DNA of 64,000 nucleotides from Komagataeibacter xylinus (GCF_031081985.1 NZ_JARWSK010000009.1:104401-168400), one strand, 5' to 3'. Shown: positions 42,274-51,270, counted from the stretch's first letter. The notes: generated by a model not told the origin, from the sequence alone. Program-made: numbers and translations.

Positions 42274-43572
42274 TTAGTAACGGTAATCCTTGTTCTTGAA
42301 CGGACCGTTGACCGGCACGTCAATGTATTTTGCCTGCTCATCCGTCATGCGCGACAGGTGGGCCCCGACCTTGGCCAGGTGCAGGAAGGCCACCTTTTCA
42401 TCAAGATGCTTGGGCAGGGTGTAGACCTTGTTCTTGTACTTGCCCTTGGGCGCCTGCCACAGTTCAAGCTGCGCCAGCGTCTGGTTGGTGAACGACGCGG
42501 ACATGACGAACGAGGGGTGGCCCGTGGCATTGCCAAGGTTCACCAGCCGCCCTTCGGACAGCACGATCAGGCGCTTGCCGTCGGGGAAGACGACCTCATC
42601 GACCTGCGGCTTGATGTTGTCCCACGTGTAGTTGCGCAGGGCATTGATCTGGATCTCGGAATCGAAATGCCCGATGTTGCACACAATGGCGCGGTGCTTC
42701 ATCTCGCGCATGTGCTCGATGGTGATGATGTCGATGTTGCCCGTGGCGGTCACGAAGATGTCGCCGCGCGGCGCGGCCTCTTCCATCGTCACGACCTCGT
42801 AGCCTTCCATTGCGGCCTGCAGCGCGCAGATGGGGTCAACCTCGGTCACCAGCACGCGGCAGCCCGCGTTGCGCAGCGATGCGGCGGAACCCTTGCCCAC
42901 GTCGCCATAACCGGCCACCACGGCCACCTTGCCCGCCATCATCACGTCCGTGCCACGGCGGATGGCGTCAACCAGGCTTTCGCGGCAGCCATACAGGTTG
43001 TCGAACTTCGACTTGGTCACGCTGTCATTGACGTTGATGGCAGGCACCTTGAGCGTGCCCTTCTTTTCCATCTCCCACAGGCGGTGCACGCCGGTGGTGG
43101 TCTCCTCCGACAGGCCGCGCACGTTCTCGAGCAGTTCGGGATACTTGTCGTGCATCATGACGGTCAGGTCGCCGCCATCATCGAGGATCATGTTGGGCGT
43201 CCAGCCATCCGGCCCGTGGATGGTCTGCTCGATGCACCAGTTGAACTCGTCTTCCGTCAGGCCCTTCCAGGCGAACACGGGCACGCCGGTCGCGGCGATG
43301 GCGGCGGCGGCCTGGTCCTGAGTCGAGAAGATGTTGCATGACGACCAGCGCACCTCGGCGCCGAGCGCGGTCAGGGTCTCGATCAGCACAGCGGTCTGGA
43401 TCGTCATGTGCAGGCAGCCTGCGATCCGTGCGCCCTTGAGCGGCTGGGAGGGGCCATATTCCGCGCGCAGCGCCATCAGCCCCGGCATTTCGCCTTCAGC
43501 GATCGAGATTTCCTTGCGGCCCCACTCGGCGAGCGAGATGTCCTTGACCTTGTAGTCGGTGCTGGTGGTCAT
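42274..43572 (-). CDS. ahcY: S-adenosylhomocysteine hydrolase
   Basis: 432 residues. Splits S-adenosylhomocysteine into homocysteine and adenosine, regenerating the activated methyl cycle. Family motifs: [40 protein letters not shown], the NAD-binding [16 protein letters not shown], and C-terminal KNKDYRY that enters the partner subunit. The intact substrate-site residues [11 protein letters not shown] are seen. A hairpin covering the ribosome-binding site lies just upstream (43577-43607). Confidence 0.97.
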   Translation of the reverse strand: MTTSTDYKVKDISLAEWGRKEISIAEGEMPGLMALRAEYGPSQPLKGARIAGCLHMTIQTAVLIETLTALGAEVRWSSCNIFSTQDQAAAAIAATGVPVFAWKGLTEDEFNWCIEQTIHGPDGWTPNMILDDGGDLTVMMHDKYPELLENVRGLSEETTTGVHRLWEMEKKGTLKVPAINVNDSVTKSKFDNLYGCRESLVDAIRRGTDVMMAGKVAVVAGYGDVGKGSAASLRNAGCRVLVTEVDPICALQAAMEGYEVVTMEEAAPRGDIFVTATGNIDIITIEHMREMKHRAIVCNIGHFDSEIQINALRNYTWDNIKPQVDEVVFPDGKRLIVLSEGRLVNLGNATGHPSFVMSASFTNQTLAQLELWQAPKGKYKNKVYTLPKHLDEKVAFLHLAKVGAHLSRMTDEQAKYIDVPVNGPFKNKDYRY

Positions 43573-43576
43573 GTTT

Positions 43577-43607
43577 TATCCTGTATTCGTTAATTCGGCA
43601 CAGGATA
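43577..43607 (-). promoter_or_regulatory. Inverted repeat in the ahcY leader that sequesters the ribosome-binding site
   Basis: Perfect 8-bp arms TATCCTGT (43577-43584) and ACAGGATA (43600-43607) with a 15-base loop. In the ahcY mRNA the ACAGGATA arm nearest the ATG contains the Shine-Dalgarno AGGA seven bases before the start, so pairing would block initiation. Confidence 0.5.
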
Positions 43608-43651
43608 TACCCGTTTGGGCGCGACTGATCCAGAGCGGGCGGGATTTGTCT

Positions 43652-44677
43652 TCACGCGATCGTGCGGGCAACCGCATCGGCCTGGTCGAGCAGGCGCAGG
43701 AAGTTTTCGCCCCACAGGGCCGCGATCTGGGCGTGGTCATAGCCCCGGCGCAGCAGTTCGGCGGTGAGGTTGCCCGATTCCGAGGCATCGGCCCAGCCGC
43801 GAATGCCGCCACCGCCATCGAAATCCGATGAAATGCCGACATGCTTGATGCCGATTCGCTGCACGGCGTAATCGATATGGTCCACGAAATCCGCCACCGT
43901 GACGGGACGGATGTCGCGCACGTCGCGCGGGCGGAGGAAGGCGTCCATGGCGGTGATATGGATCACGCCGCCACATGCGCGCAGCGCATCAAGCTGGCCA
44001 TCATCGAGGTTGCGGGGGTGATCGCACAGCGCGCGCACGCAGGAATGGCTGGCAAAGACCGGCGCGCGCGAGAGTTCGACCGCCTGCATCATGGTGTCGC
44101 GCGCGGTGTGTGACACGTCGATGAGCATGCCGGTGCGGTTCATTTCCACGATTGCAGCCCGGCCCAGCGCCGACAGGCCGCCATGCAGGCTGTCGGGGTC
44201 GTTGAGGTGGTGCATGGGGCGCGCCGAGTCGGCCAGCGCGTTATGGCCGTTATGGGTCAGCGTCATGTAGCGCGCGCCCAGGGCGCGGAACTGCCCGATC
44301 AGCGAGAGGTTGTCGCCCATCGCGTAGCCGTTCTCCACGGCGGGTACGATGGCGATGTCACCGGCTTCATACGCCGCGCGCACGCCTGCCGCCGTATCGC
44401 ACACGCGCACGCCCCCGATCCGGCCCGCATCGTTGATCACGCGCAGCATGGCCAGCGCGCGGGCCGAGGCGGCTGCATGCCCGGCTGCATCGCATGCGCC
44501 CTGGCCCACATAGGCCACGAGGCAGGCCGCCCGCAGCCCGCCCGCGCGCATGCGCGGCAGGTCCACCCGGCGCGAGGGGCTGCCGGTGGCGAAGTCGCCC
44601 CGGTCGGGCCATGGAATATCGACATGGGTATCGAGGGTCAGGATGGTGTGGTGCAGGTCGGCGGATGTATCGGTCAT
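43652..44677 (-). CDS. Membrane (renal-type) dipeptidase, peptidase family M19
   Basis: 341 residues from ATG 44677, with GAGGA upstream; the longer frame upstream lacks support. Binuclear zinc site: THVD near residue 18, a metal-bridging Glu (PAVENGYA), His in THNGHNALADS and SHSCVRALCDHPRNLDD, and the C-terminal ISSDFDGGGG. Known: M19 enzymes hydrolyse dipeptides (often L-Xaa-D-Xaa) and some beta-lactams. No signal peptide is seen, so it is likely cytoplasmic. Confidence 0.92.
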   Translation of the reverse strand: MTDTSADLHHTILTLDTHVDIPWPDRGDFATGSPSRRVDLPRMRAGGLRAACLVAYVGQGACDAAGHAAASARALAMLRVINDAGRIGGVRVCDTAAGVRAAYEAGDIAIVPAVENGYAMGDNLSLIGQFRALGARYMTLTHNGHNALADSARPMHHLNDPDSLHGGLSALGRAAIVEMNRTGMLIDVSHTARDTMMQAVELSRAPVFASHSCVRALCDHPRNLDDGQLDALRACGGVIHITAMDAFLRPRDVRDIRPVTVADFVDHIDYAVQRIGIKHVGISSDFDGGGGIRGWADASESGNLTAELLRRGYDHAQIAALWGENFLRLLDQADAVARTIA

Positions 44678-44865
44678 TCGGTCCTCGTCTGGTGCTGATA
44701 ATGAACCACATGCAGCCCAGTCCTGAAAACTGGGCATAAAACAAAAGCCGCGTGATGTCGTTAGGGTGACAGACGGCGACACGTCCTGCCCCGGCCAGGT
44801 CGCCACCCTGCCGCCCTTGCGCCGGGGCACCATGCAACGCCGGGGCGCCAGGCGAAGGAACGACC

Positions 44866-45699
44866 ATGACCACCATCCCCCTGCTGACCCTCAATGATGG
44901 ACGCAAGATCCCCGCGATCGGGTTTGGCACCTACCCTCTCGACAACCCGCAGGCCGAGGCCGCCGTGCGCGAGGCGCTTGCCGCAGGCTACCGCCTGTTC
45001 GACACGGCAGCGCGCTACGGCAACGAAAGCGGGGTCGGCACCGGCCTGCTCAGCTTTGATGTGGGGCGGGAAGACATCTTTGTCACCACCAAGCTGCGCG
45101 GGGCCGAGCAGGGCTTTGACAGCACGCTGCGTGCCTTCGAGGCCAGCCTCGAGCGGCTCAAGATGAGCTATGTCGACATGTATCTCATCCACTGGCCGCT
45201 GCCCGCCAAGGATCTGTACGTAGAGAGCTGGAAGGCGATGATCCGCCTGCAAAAGGAGGGGCGGGTGCGCTCCATCGGCGTCTCCAACTTCCTGCCCGAG
45301 CACCTGCAGCGCCTGGTGGATGAAACGGGTGTGACGCCCGCGGTCAACCAGATCGAGATGCATGTCGATTTCGCGCAGGCTGCACAGCGCGAGGTTGATG
45401 GCAAGCTCGGCATTCTCACGCAGGCATGGAGCCCGCTGGGGCGTGGCGCCATCCTCAAGGACCCCACGCTGGCCCGCGTGGCCGAGCGGCATGGCCGCAC
45501 GCCCGCGCAGGTCATGCTGCGCTGGGTGGTGCAGACAGGCTCGGTGCCCATTCCCAAAAGTGCCCACCCCGAGCGCATGCGCGCCAACCTGCGGGTGTTC
45601 GATTTTCAACTGACCGATGAGGACATGCGCGACCTCGCCACCCTTGATGCCCCGGCCCATCGCACCGGCGGCGACCCGGCCACCTATATCGAGGAATAA
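44866..45699 (+). CDS. Aldo/keto reductase (2,5-diketo-D-gluconate reductase-like)
   Basis: 277 residues, TIM barrel. Catalytic tetrad D46, Y51, K76, H109 is intact (LFDTAARYGNE, TTKLRG, LIHWPL). Family signatures: GYRLFDTAARYGNESGVGTG, DMYLIHWPLP and GVSNFLPEHL; NADPH-binding IPKSAHPERMRANL. Likely substrates are keto sugars such as 2,5-diketogluconate or general carbonyls, which suits an organism that makes ketogluconates; the exact substrate is an inference. Confidence 0.93.
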   Translation: MTTIPLLTLNDGRKIPAIGFGTYPLDNPQAEAAVREALAAGYRLFDTAARYGNESGVGTGLLSFDVGREDIFVTTKLRGAEQGFDSTLRAFEASLERLKMSYVDMYLIHWPLPAKDLYVESWKAMIRLQKEGRVRSIGVSNFLPEHLQRLVDETGVTPAVNQIEMHVDFAQAAQREVDGKLGILTQAWSPLGRGAILKDPTLARVAERHGRTPAQVMLRWVVQTGSVPIPKSAHPERMRANLRVFDFQLTDEDMRDLATLDAPAHRTGGDPATYIEE

Positions 45700-45713
45700 C
45701 CACGCCGGAATGG

Positions 45714-45745
45714 CCCTGCCGCCCCGTGGCCACGGGGCGGCAGGG
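45714..45745. terminator. Perfect 32-bp palindrome after the aldo/keto reductase gene
   Basis: CCCTGCCGCCCCGTGG (45714-45729) is the exact complement of the next 16 bases. Fifteen bases past the stop. It can form a very stable stem but has no T-run (CAGGA follows), so it may be a factor-dependent end, an mRNA-stabilising stem or a protein-binding palindrome. Confidence 0.6.
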
Positions 45746-45862
45746 CAGGATTGCGCAAGCCGGATTCACGCTGTTATGGTGCGGCGCCCGTTCCATGCCG
45801 GGCGGGCCATGTTGGCACGTCCTTCATTGGGTGTGCGGGCATGAGCAGGATTACGGCACGAC

Positions 45863-46996
45863 ATGGCAGTAGCGCAGGCATACGCACCATCCGGTGAAAC
45901 GGACAATCGGGTTGGCTGGCCATTTCGTCCATCGCCCCGCCGCCTTCTGCGCTGGCTGGCGCTTGGCCTTGCGGGGGCGCTTGCCGCCTGCGCCCATAAC
46001 AGCGTGGGCACCATGAGCGAAGAGCAGATGGTCCACGAGGCCGAGGCCTACCGCGCCCGTGCCCATAGCAGCTATACCCCGCCCGGCCCGCCCGATGACC
46101 CGTGGGGCCCCTACATTACCGAGGCGTCGCAGCGCTTTGACGTGCCCGCGGTGTGGATACGTGAGGTAATGCACCGCGAATCGGGTGGCCAGCTTTACCG
46201 CAACGGGCAGTTCGTGACCTCGCTGCCCGGCGCCATGGGCCTGATGCAGCTCATGCCCCCCACCTACGATACGATGCGCGCGCGCTACGACCTTGGCCCC
46301 GATGCCTTCGAGCCGCATGACAACATCATGGCGGGCACCGCCTATATCCGCGAGATGTATGACATCTACGGCTCGCCCGGCTTCCTGGCCGCCTATAACA
46401 GCGGGCCGGGGCGGCTGGATGATTTTGTCGATCACTATCGCACCCTGCCCAAGGAGACGCGCAACTACGTGGCGGCCATCGGGCCACGCATCGCGGGGAG
46501 TTCGCCCGTCAACCGCTCGCAGGCCGACCTGCTTGTCGAGGCACGTGCCATGGCCCGCGCGCAGGCTGCCCAGAACAGCCTGAGCAGCCGCAGCCGTGGG
46601 CAGCGGATGCTGGCCTCCGTGCCGAACGGCACCGCGCTCGAGACCCCCTCGCCCGAGGCCGCCGCCGTGCGGGCGGCGTGGCGCGCACGCACGCAGGACG
46701 GCATGACCCCCATGGTGGCCGCGGGCGAGCACCCGGGCGTGATCAGCATGGCGGGGGGGCATGACTGGGGCGTGCAGGTCGGCGCCTATGGTTCGGCAGG
46801 GCAGGCGGAGCATGCAGCGGGGCAGGCACGGGCCAAGGTTTCGCTCAGCGGCGTGCATACCCATGTTGCAAGCGTTGCATCGGGGCATGGTCATGTCTAT
46901 CGTGCAAGGCTGACCGGCCTTTCGCACGATGCAGCCCAGCAGCTGTGCCAGAGGCTTGGTGGTTCCGGGTGTCAGATTTTGCCGCCGGCCACATGA
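45863..46996 (+). CDS. Lytic transglycosylase lipoprotein with SPOR-like C-terminus
   Basis: 377 residues. Signal with lipobox LAGALAAC (Cys ~43). SLT (goose-lysozyme-like) domain: WIREVMHRESGGQ (catalytic Glu), GAMGLMQLMPPTY, NIMAGTAYIREMYDIYGSPG, AAYNSGPGRLDD. The last ~75 residues (WGVQVGAYGSAGQAEHAAGQ ... VYRARLTGLSHDAAQQLC) are a SPOR-type domain that binds denuded peptidoglycan at the division septum. Inferred: cuts glycan strands during division. Ala/Ser-rich linker between domains. Confidence 0.93.
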   Translation: MAVAQAYAPSGETDNRVGWPFRPSPRRLLRWLALGLAGALAACAHNSVGTMSEEQMVHEAEAYRARAHSSYTPPGPPDDPWGPYITEASQRFDVPAVWIREVMHRESGGQLYRNGQFVTSLPGAMGLMQLMPPTYDTMRARYDLGPDAFEPHDNIMAGTAYIREMYDIYGSPGFLAAYNSGPGRLDDFVDHYRTLPKETRNYVAAIGPRIAGSSPVNRSQADLLVEARAMARAQAAQNSLSSRSRGQRMLASVPNGTALETPSPEAAAVRAAWRARTQDGMTPMVAAGEHPGVISMAGGHDWGVQVGAYGSAGQAEHAAGQARAKVSLSGVHTHVASVASGHGHVYRARLTGLSHDAAQQLCQRLGGSGCQILPPAT

Positions 46997-47030
46997 TGAC
47001 ATTGACCTCTGTAACGGGGTGTGAGGAAAC

Positions 47031-47654
47031 ATGAGGTATTTTTACAGGCGTCCGCGCGGGGCATTGCCGGGGCTGTGCCTGCCGCTGGTGGGCCTCATGG
47101 CCTTTGCCGGGTTCATCTGCTTCTCGCCCGCGCGCGCCGCCCTGCCGGTGGGCAGCGAGGCGCCGCTGTTCGATGCCCAGGCCACGCGCAATGGCAGCGA
47201 GTTCAGCTTTCGCCTCGCTGATGCGCTCAGGCAGGGGCCGGTGGTGCTGTATTTCTACCCCGCCGCCTTTACCCGTGGCTGCACCATAGAAGCGCATGAC
47301 TTCGCTGATGCCATGGACCAGTACAAGGCGCTTGGGGCCACGGTCATTGGCGTTTCCACCGATGACATGCCCACGCTGGACCGTTTTTCGGTCAGTGAGG
47401 GCCATGGCCGCTTTCCCGTGGCGGCCGACCCGCATGGCGAGATTGCCCGCAAGTATGACAGCCGCCTGCCGCTGCTCAACCGCGCGAGTCGCACCTCCTA
47501 TGTCATCGCGCCTGATGGCAAGGTGATCTACGCCTACAGCGCGCTTTCGCCTTCCGGCCACGTGAGCAAGACGCTTGATGCGCTGCGGCAGTGGCAGGCC
47601 GCGCGGGGGCAGGCCAGCAAAGTGGCGTTGCCCGCGGCCCCTACGGCTCAATAG
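47031..47654 (+). CDS. Secreted peroxiredoxin (AhpC/TSA, PrxQ-like)
   Basis: 207 residues. Signal peptide with a long basic start and cleavage near ARAALP (residue ~38). Peroxidatic motif YPAAFTRGC, with T81 and C84; the resolving Cys found five residues later in most PrxQ proteins is absent (CTIEAHDF), so a one-Cys mechanism is implied. Ends PDGKVIYAYSALSPSGH. Known reaction: thiol-dependent reduction of hydrogen or organic peroxides. Extracytoplasmic location may protect against peroxide made by periplasmic oxidases. Confidence 0.92.
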   Translation: MRYFYRRPRGALPGLCLPLVGLMAFAGFICFSPARAALPVGSEAPLFDAQATRNGSEFSFRLADALRQGPVVLYFYPAAFTRGCTIEAHDFADAMDQYKALGATVIGVSTDDMPTLDRFSVSEGHGRFPVAADPHGEIARKYDSRLPLLNRASRTSYVIAPDGKVIYAYSALSPSGHVSKTLDALRQWQAARGQASKVALPAAPTAQ

Positions 47655-47722
47655 GATAAAAATTTACGGGTACCGCCTTTTTTCAAAACGGCGGCGTTCT
47701 TTCAGGCTTTCTGCAAAAACAG
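47655..47722. repeat. Interspersed hairpin repeat, copy
   Basis: ATAAAAATTTACGGGTACCGCC then TTTTTTCAAAACGGCGGCGTTC and TTTCAGGCTTTCTGCAAAAAC. Follows the peroxiredoxin stop at once. Confidence 0.7.
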
Positions 47723-47794
47723 TCCCTGAAATCGCATCCTGCTGCCCCTTGCCGGTCCGGGTGGGGGGTGGCGTGCGTCGCCGCCGCGACATTG

Positions 47795-47950
47795 ACTTGG
47801 CGGGCATGCGCGCTATTGACTGCACGCTCACCCTGCATCGGGGGGAAGCCGGTGGGATTCCGGCACGGTCGCGCCACTGTGCACCGCATGGACCATGCGG
47901 AAGTCAGACCTCCCCGACAGTTCACAAGCATCATTTCCGATACGGGACGC
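47795..47950 (+). ncRNA. Cobalamin (B12) riboswitch
   Basis: Core conserved segments in order: GGGGGAAGCCGGTG (47840-47853), GGGATTCCGGCACGGTCGC, GCCACTG (47873-47879), then CATGGACCATGCGGAAGTCAGACCTC in two parts (CATGCGG and AAGTCAGACC, 47895-47911). These are the B12-box and flanking stem elements of the class. It precedes the mini-ORF and cbtA, so it should repress cobalt import when adenosylcobalamin is abundant. Exact 5' and 3' limits are approximate. Confidence 0.9.
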
Positions 47951-47976
47951 GCTTTCCCGACAGGAGCATAGCCATC

Positions 47977-48018
47977 ATGACTTTCCTTTCCTTCCCCTCA
48001 TGCCGGGGCGTGGCCTGA
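47977..48018 (+). CDS. 13-codon leader ORF coupled to cbtA
   Basis: MTFLSFPSCRGVA, with AGGAG ten bases upstream; its TGA overlaps the cbtA ATG (TGATG, 48016-48020). In most genomes the slot between a B12 riboswitch and cbtA holds cbtB (~60 residues, His-rich tail); here only this short frame is present. Likely a translational-coupling leader. Confidence 0.5.
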   Translation: MTFLSFPSCRGVA

Positions 48019-48749
48019 TGGCCGGTCGCCTGCTGCTGCGTGGCATGCTGGCCGGCATCGTGGCCGCCTGCCTTGCCTTTTTCTTCGCCCGCGTGTTTGG
48101 CGAGCCCCAGGTCAATCTTGCCATCGGCTATGAAGCCGCGATGGATGCGGCTGCGGGCGAGCCGCCGGAGGTGGAACTTGTCAGCCGCGCGGTGCAGGCC
48201 ACGGCGGGGCTGCTGACGGCGGCGGTCATGTATGGCGCGGCCTATGGCGGGGTATTCGCGCTGGTATTCGCCACCGCCTATGGCCGCATTGGCCGTTTTT
48301 CGCCGCGCATGCTGGCCATGCTGCTGGCGGCAGCGGGCTTTCTGGCCGTGGTGCTGGTGCCTGACCTCAAATACCCGGCCAATCCGCCCGGCGTGGGCAA
48401 CCACGAGACCATCGGCCTGCGCACGGCGGCCTATTTCGAGATGGTGGTCTTTTCCATCTGCGCCCTGATCATGGCGGTGCTGGCCGGGCGGTGGCTTGCG
48501 CCAAGGCTGGGCAACTGGAATGCCAGCCTGTGCGGCGTGGTGGCGTTTGTGGTGCTGGCGGGCCTGCTGCAATGGGCGCTGCCGAGCGTCAATGAAGTGC
48601 CCGACAACTTTCCCGCCCAGGTGCTGTGGCACTTCCGCGAGGCGGCGCTGGGCATGCAGCTTGTGCTATGGGGCGGCATGGGCTTTGGCTTCGGCCTGCT
48701 GGCCGAGCGCGTGCTCGGCCGCCCGAACGCCCTGCGCCATTACGGCTGA
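48018..48749 (+). CDS. cbtA: Cobalt transporter subunit CbtA
   Basis: 243 residues, about five membrane helices (LLLRGMLAGIVAACLAFFFA, LTAAVMYGAAYGGVFALVF, MLAMLLAAAGFLAVVLVPDL, MVVFSICALIMAVLAG, VVAFVVLAGLLQWALP). PDLKYPANPPGVGNHETIG is the CbtA family signature. Known: CbtAB is a B12-regulated predicted cobalt importer. Controlled by the riboswitch upstream; no separate CbtB is found. The last ten bases overlap the convergent gene at 48740. Confidence 0.9.
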   Translation: MAGRLLLRGMLAGIVAACLAFFFARVFGEPQVNLAIGYEAAMDAAAGEPPEVELVSRAVQATAGLLTAAVMYGAAYGGVFALVFATAYGRIGRFSPRMLAMLLAAAGFLAVVLVPDLKYPANPPGVGNHETIGLRTAAYFEMVVFSICALIMAVLAGRWLAPRLGNWNASLCGVVAFVVLAGLLQWALPSVNEVPDNFPAQVLWHFREAALGMQLVLWGGMGFGFGLLAERVLGRPNALRHYG

Positions 48750-49942
48750 GAGCTTGGCGCATCCGTTGTGGCTGCATCGCCCGCAGGGCGCGGTGTGGCC
48801 ATGCTGGCGGGGGTAGGCGGGCTGGCTGTCGCGGTATCCTTCATCACATCGGCCCAGAGTGCGCGCAGTTTGGCATCCATGGCGTCATCCACGATGGGGA
48901 AGGTGTGGCTTGCCGCGATATAGGCGGGCTGCTGCGCCCAGTGCAGGGCGGCGCGTGTCGTGTCATCAAGCGGCGCGCGCGTGTTGGCAGGCATGCCCCA
49001 GTAGCATGATGAGGTGGCCAGCCGCGCCTGGGCTGCGGGCGTGCGCAGGTATTTTGCAAAGGCCAGCGCCAGCGCCTTGCGCTGCGAGGCCTCGACGATC
49101 GAGATGCCATGCTGCCAGCGGATGCCGCCCTGCCGGGGCAGGGTAAAGGTCAGGTCCGGCCTTGGCTGCGGGGCATGGGCATCGGCTGTTGTCACGGTGC
49201 CGCCTTCATCCACGCCTGCCGTGGTCCAGCCGCCACCGCCCACCACAATATCCACCTGCCCGTCGGCCAGGGCCTGCTGCACGCTCGCCGTATCGCCCAC
49301 CAGCGTGGCATTGGCACGCAGGGCGGCCAGCTTGTCGTGCAGGGCAGGCAGGTCGGCCTCGGTCAGATGGGCAGGGTCAAGGCCGAGTGCGAGCGCCACG
49401 TAGGACAGGATGAGCAGGTAGCTGTCATAGATGGCGATGTGCCCGTTATGGCTTGGTTGCCACGGGGCGTTGATGTCGTCCATCTCGGCGGCGGGCACGC
49501 GGGCCTGGTTGAAGGCCACGGCATGGAAGCCGTATTTTTCCGGCACGGAATAAAGCTGGCCCTGATACGACCCGCTTGCGGGGTTGGCGATGGCGGGGGG
49601 AATGTCGGTGTTGGGGAAATCCGCCGGGTCGAGCGGGGCCAGCAGGCCTGCTGCTGCAAGTTGCGCGGCGGCCGTCTCCTCCATGATCACCACGTCCCAG
49701 TCACCGGGCTGGGCCTGGCGCAGGATGCCGCGCACGGCCTCGGTGCCGTCAATATCCTTGAAATGGATGCGCACCCTGTTGGCCTGCTCGAACGGGCCGA
49801 GCAGTTCGGGGTCCTCATGGTCGCACCATGTCAGCACGTTCAGAACCTCGTCAGCCGCCCATAGCGGCGCAGGCGCCATGGCGGCAAGGAGCGAGAAGGC
49901 GGTCGCGGCAGCGAGGGCGCTGCGACGGCTGCGTGCGGGCAT
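48740..49942 (-). CDS. Polyamine/iron-type ABC extracellular solute-binding protein, orphan
   Basis: 400 residues from ATG 49942, with GGAGGAG upstream. Signal peptide ends near PLWAAD. Type-II periplasmic fold: LNVLTWCDHEDPELLGPFEQ, MEETAAAQLAAAGLLAPLD, YSVPEKYGFHAVAFNQARV resemble PotD/PotF spermidine-putrescine binding proteins. The Pro/Thr/Ala tail is low complexity. No permease or ATPase gene lies near, so it is an orphan or works with a distant transporter. Convergent overlap of ten bases with cbtA. Confidence 0.85.
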   Translation of the reverse strand: MPARSRRSALAAATAFSLLAAMAPAPLWAADEVLNVLTWCDHEDPELLGPFEQANRVRIHFKDIDGTEAVRGILRQAQPGDWDVVIMEETAAAQLAAAGLLAPLDPADFPNTDIPPAIANPASGSYQGQLYSVPEKYGFHAVAFNQARVPAAEMDDINAPWQPSHNGHIAIYDSYLLILSYVALALGLDPAHLTEADLPALHDKLAALRANATLVGDTASVQQALADGQVDIVVGGGGWTTAGVDEGGTVTTADAHAPQPRPDLTFTLPRQGGIRWQHGISIVEASQRKALALAFAKYLRTPAAQARLATSSCYWGMPANTRAPLDDTTRAALHWAQQPAYIAASHTFPIVDDAMDAKLRALWADVMKDTATASPPTPASMATPRPAGDAATTDAPSSQP

Positions 49943-50136
49943 GGGAAATTCTCCTCCAGGATCAACCCCCAGCATGAACGGGTCGGGGAGTGAGGTCCAG
50001 TGTACAGGTGGCGTTTCGCGCGGTCATTCCGCACGCCCAACGGGCGCGGGCGCGTGTCATGACAGGCGTGGCGTGCACGACACGCCGGGCTGCCTGCCGG
50101 TTTGCCCCATATTGTCGCGCGCCATGATGGCGGGCT

Positions 50137-51270
50137 ATGGATAGCCGCATGATCGCCGATTTCATCCGCCGCCTTGCCCGGCGTCGTTCCGCCTCACCTG
50201 CCATGTCCCGATCCGCCGTGCGGGCTTCGCGGCAGGTGATCGCGCCCGCCCCGGGCTCGGAGGCGGCGCAGGCCATTGCCACCACCACGGTCATGCCCGC
50301 GGGCCGCCTGCGCGACTATGCCCGGACAGCGCGCGGCGTGGGGCGGCTTGCGGCCATTACGGTGTGGGTGCCGCTTTCGGTCGGGTTCGAGGCCGTGCTG
50401 CTGCTCGTGCCCGGCACCGCCAAGATCCGCTGGACGCGCATGGTCTGGGGCGGGCTGTGCCTGCTTCTGTCGCTGCGCATCCGGGTGGTGGGGCGCAGGG
50501 CCGGTGGCGTGGGCGGGCGCAAGGCCCGACAGAATGGCGAGCGGCCTGTCATTTACGTCTCCAACCATTCCACATGGCTTGACGTGCCGGTGCTTGGCAC
50601 GGTGCTGCCATCCAACTTCGTGGCCAAGGGCGATATCGAGGGCTGGCCCATCATGGGGCTGGTCTCGCGCATTGGCCGCACCATATTCGTCAGTCGCCAG
50701 CGCAGCACCACGGGGCGCGAGCGCGACGAGATGCTGCACCGCCTGATGGTGGAAGGCGACAACCTGATCCTGTTCCCCGAAGGCACGTCATCGGACGGCT
50801 CAAGGGTGCTGCCCTTCCTGTCGGCCTTCTTCGCCATTGCCAAGCCGCCGCGCCTGCCCAAAGGCAAGGGGCCGGTCGAGCCCGACAGCGAGGCCGCCGC
50901 CATTGCCGCGCGTCCCGGCATGACGCCGCTGATCCAGCCGGTCTCGGTGGTGTATGACGAGCTTGAGGGCCTGCCGGTCAACCATGCCCGCCGCCCGGTC
51001 TTTGCGTGGTATGGCGACATGGAACTCGGGCCGCATGTGTGGCAGTTGCTCAAATGGCGCTCCATGCGCGCGACCGTGCTGCTGCACCCCGCACTCGACC
51101 CCGACGACTTTCCCAGCCGCAAGGCGCTGGCGCAGGCGGCCTGGCGTGCGGTGGCGGCGGGTGCGGCAGAGTTGCGCCAGAACCAGGCCCAGCCCGAGCA
51201 GGACAGCGCCTATGCCTGCCGCCCGCTTGCGGGCATGCTGCCGCAGGATCTTGAACGCCACGGCAGATAA
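50137..51270 (+). CDS. plsC: 1-acyl-sn-glycerol-3-phosphate acyltransferase (PlsC)
   Basis: 377 residues, longer than the ~240 of typical PlsC because of an N-terminal ~90-residue extension rich in Arg/Ala. One or two membrane helices (GFEAVLLLVPG, RMVWGGLCLLLSLRI), then the catalytic NHSTWLDVPVLG (H-x4-D), FVSRQRSTTGR, FPEGTSSDGSRVLPF and PVSVVYDELEG. Transfers the second acyl chain to form phosphatidate at the inner membrane. The start at 50137 is followed by a second ATG at 50149. Confidence 0.92.
   Translation: MDSRMIADFIRRLARRRSASPAMSRSAVRASRQVIAPAPGSEAAQAIATTTVMPAGRLRDYARTARGVGRLAAITVWVPLSVGFEAVLLLVPGTAKIRWTRMVWGGLCLLLSLRIRVVGRRAGGVGGRKARQNGERPVIYVSNHSTWLDVPVLGTVLPSNFVAKGDIEGWPIMGLVSRIGRTIFVSRQRSTTGRERDEMLHRLMVEGDNLILFPEGTSSDGSRVLPFLSAFFAIAKPPRLPKGKGPVEPDSEAAAIAARPGMTPLIQPVSVVYDELEGLPVNHARRPVFAWYGDMELGPHVWQLLKWRSMRATVLLHPALDPDDFPSRKALAQAAWRAVAAGAAELRQNQAQPEQDSAYACRPLAGMLPQDLERHGR

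Noticed and set aside
43573..43651. SAH or SAM riboswitch upstream of ahcY
   Set aside because: Only one short hairpin is seen; no conserved riboswitch core could be matched.
48740..49942. Complete polyamine ABC transporter operon
   Set aside because: Only the binding protein is encoded; neighbouring genes are cbtA and plsC, with no permease or ATPase.
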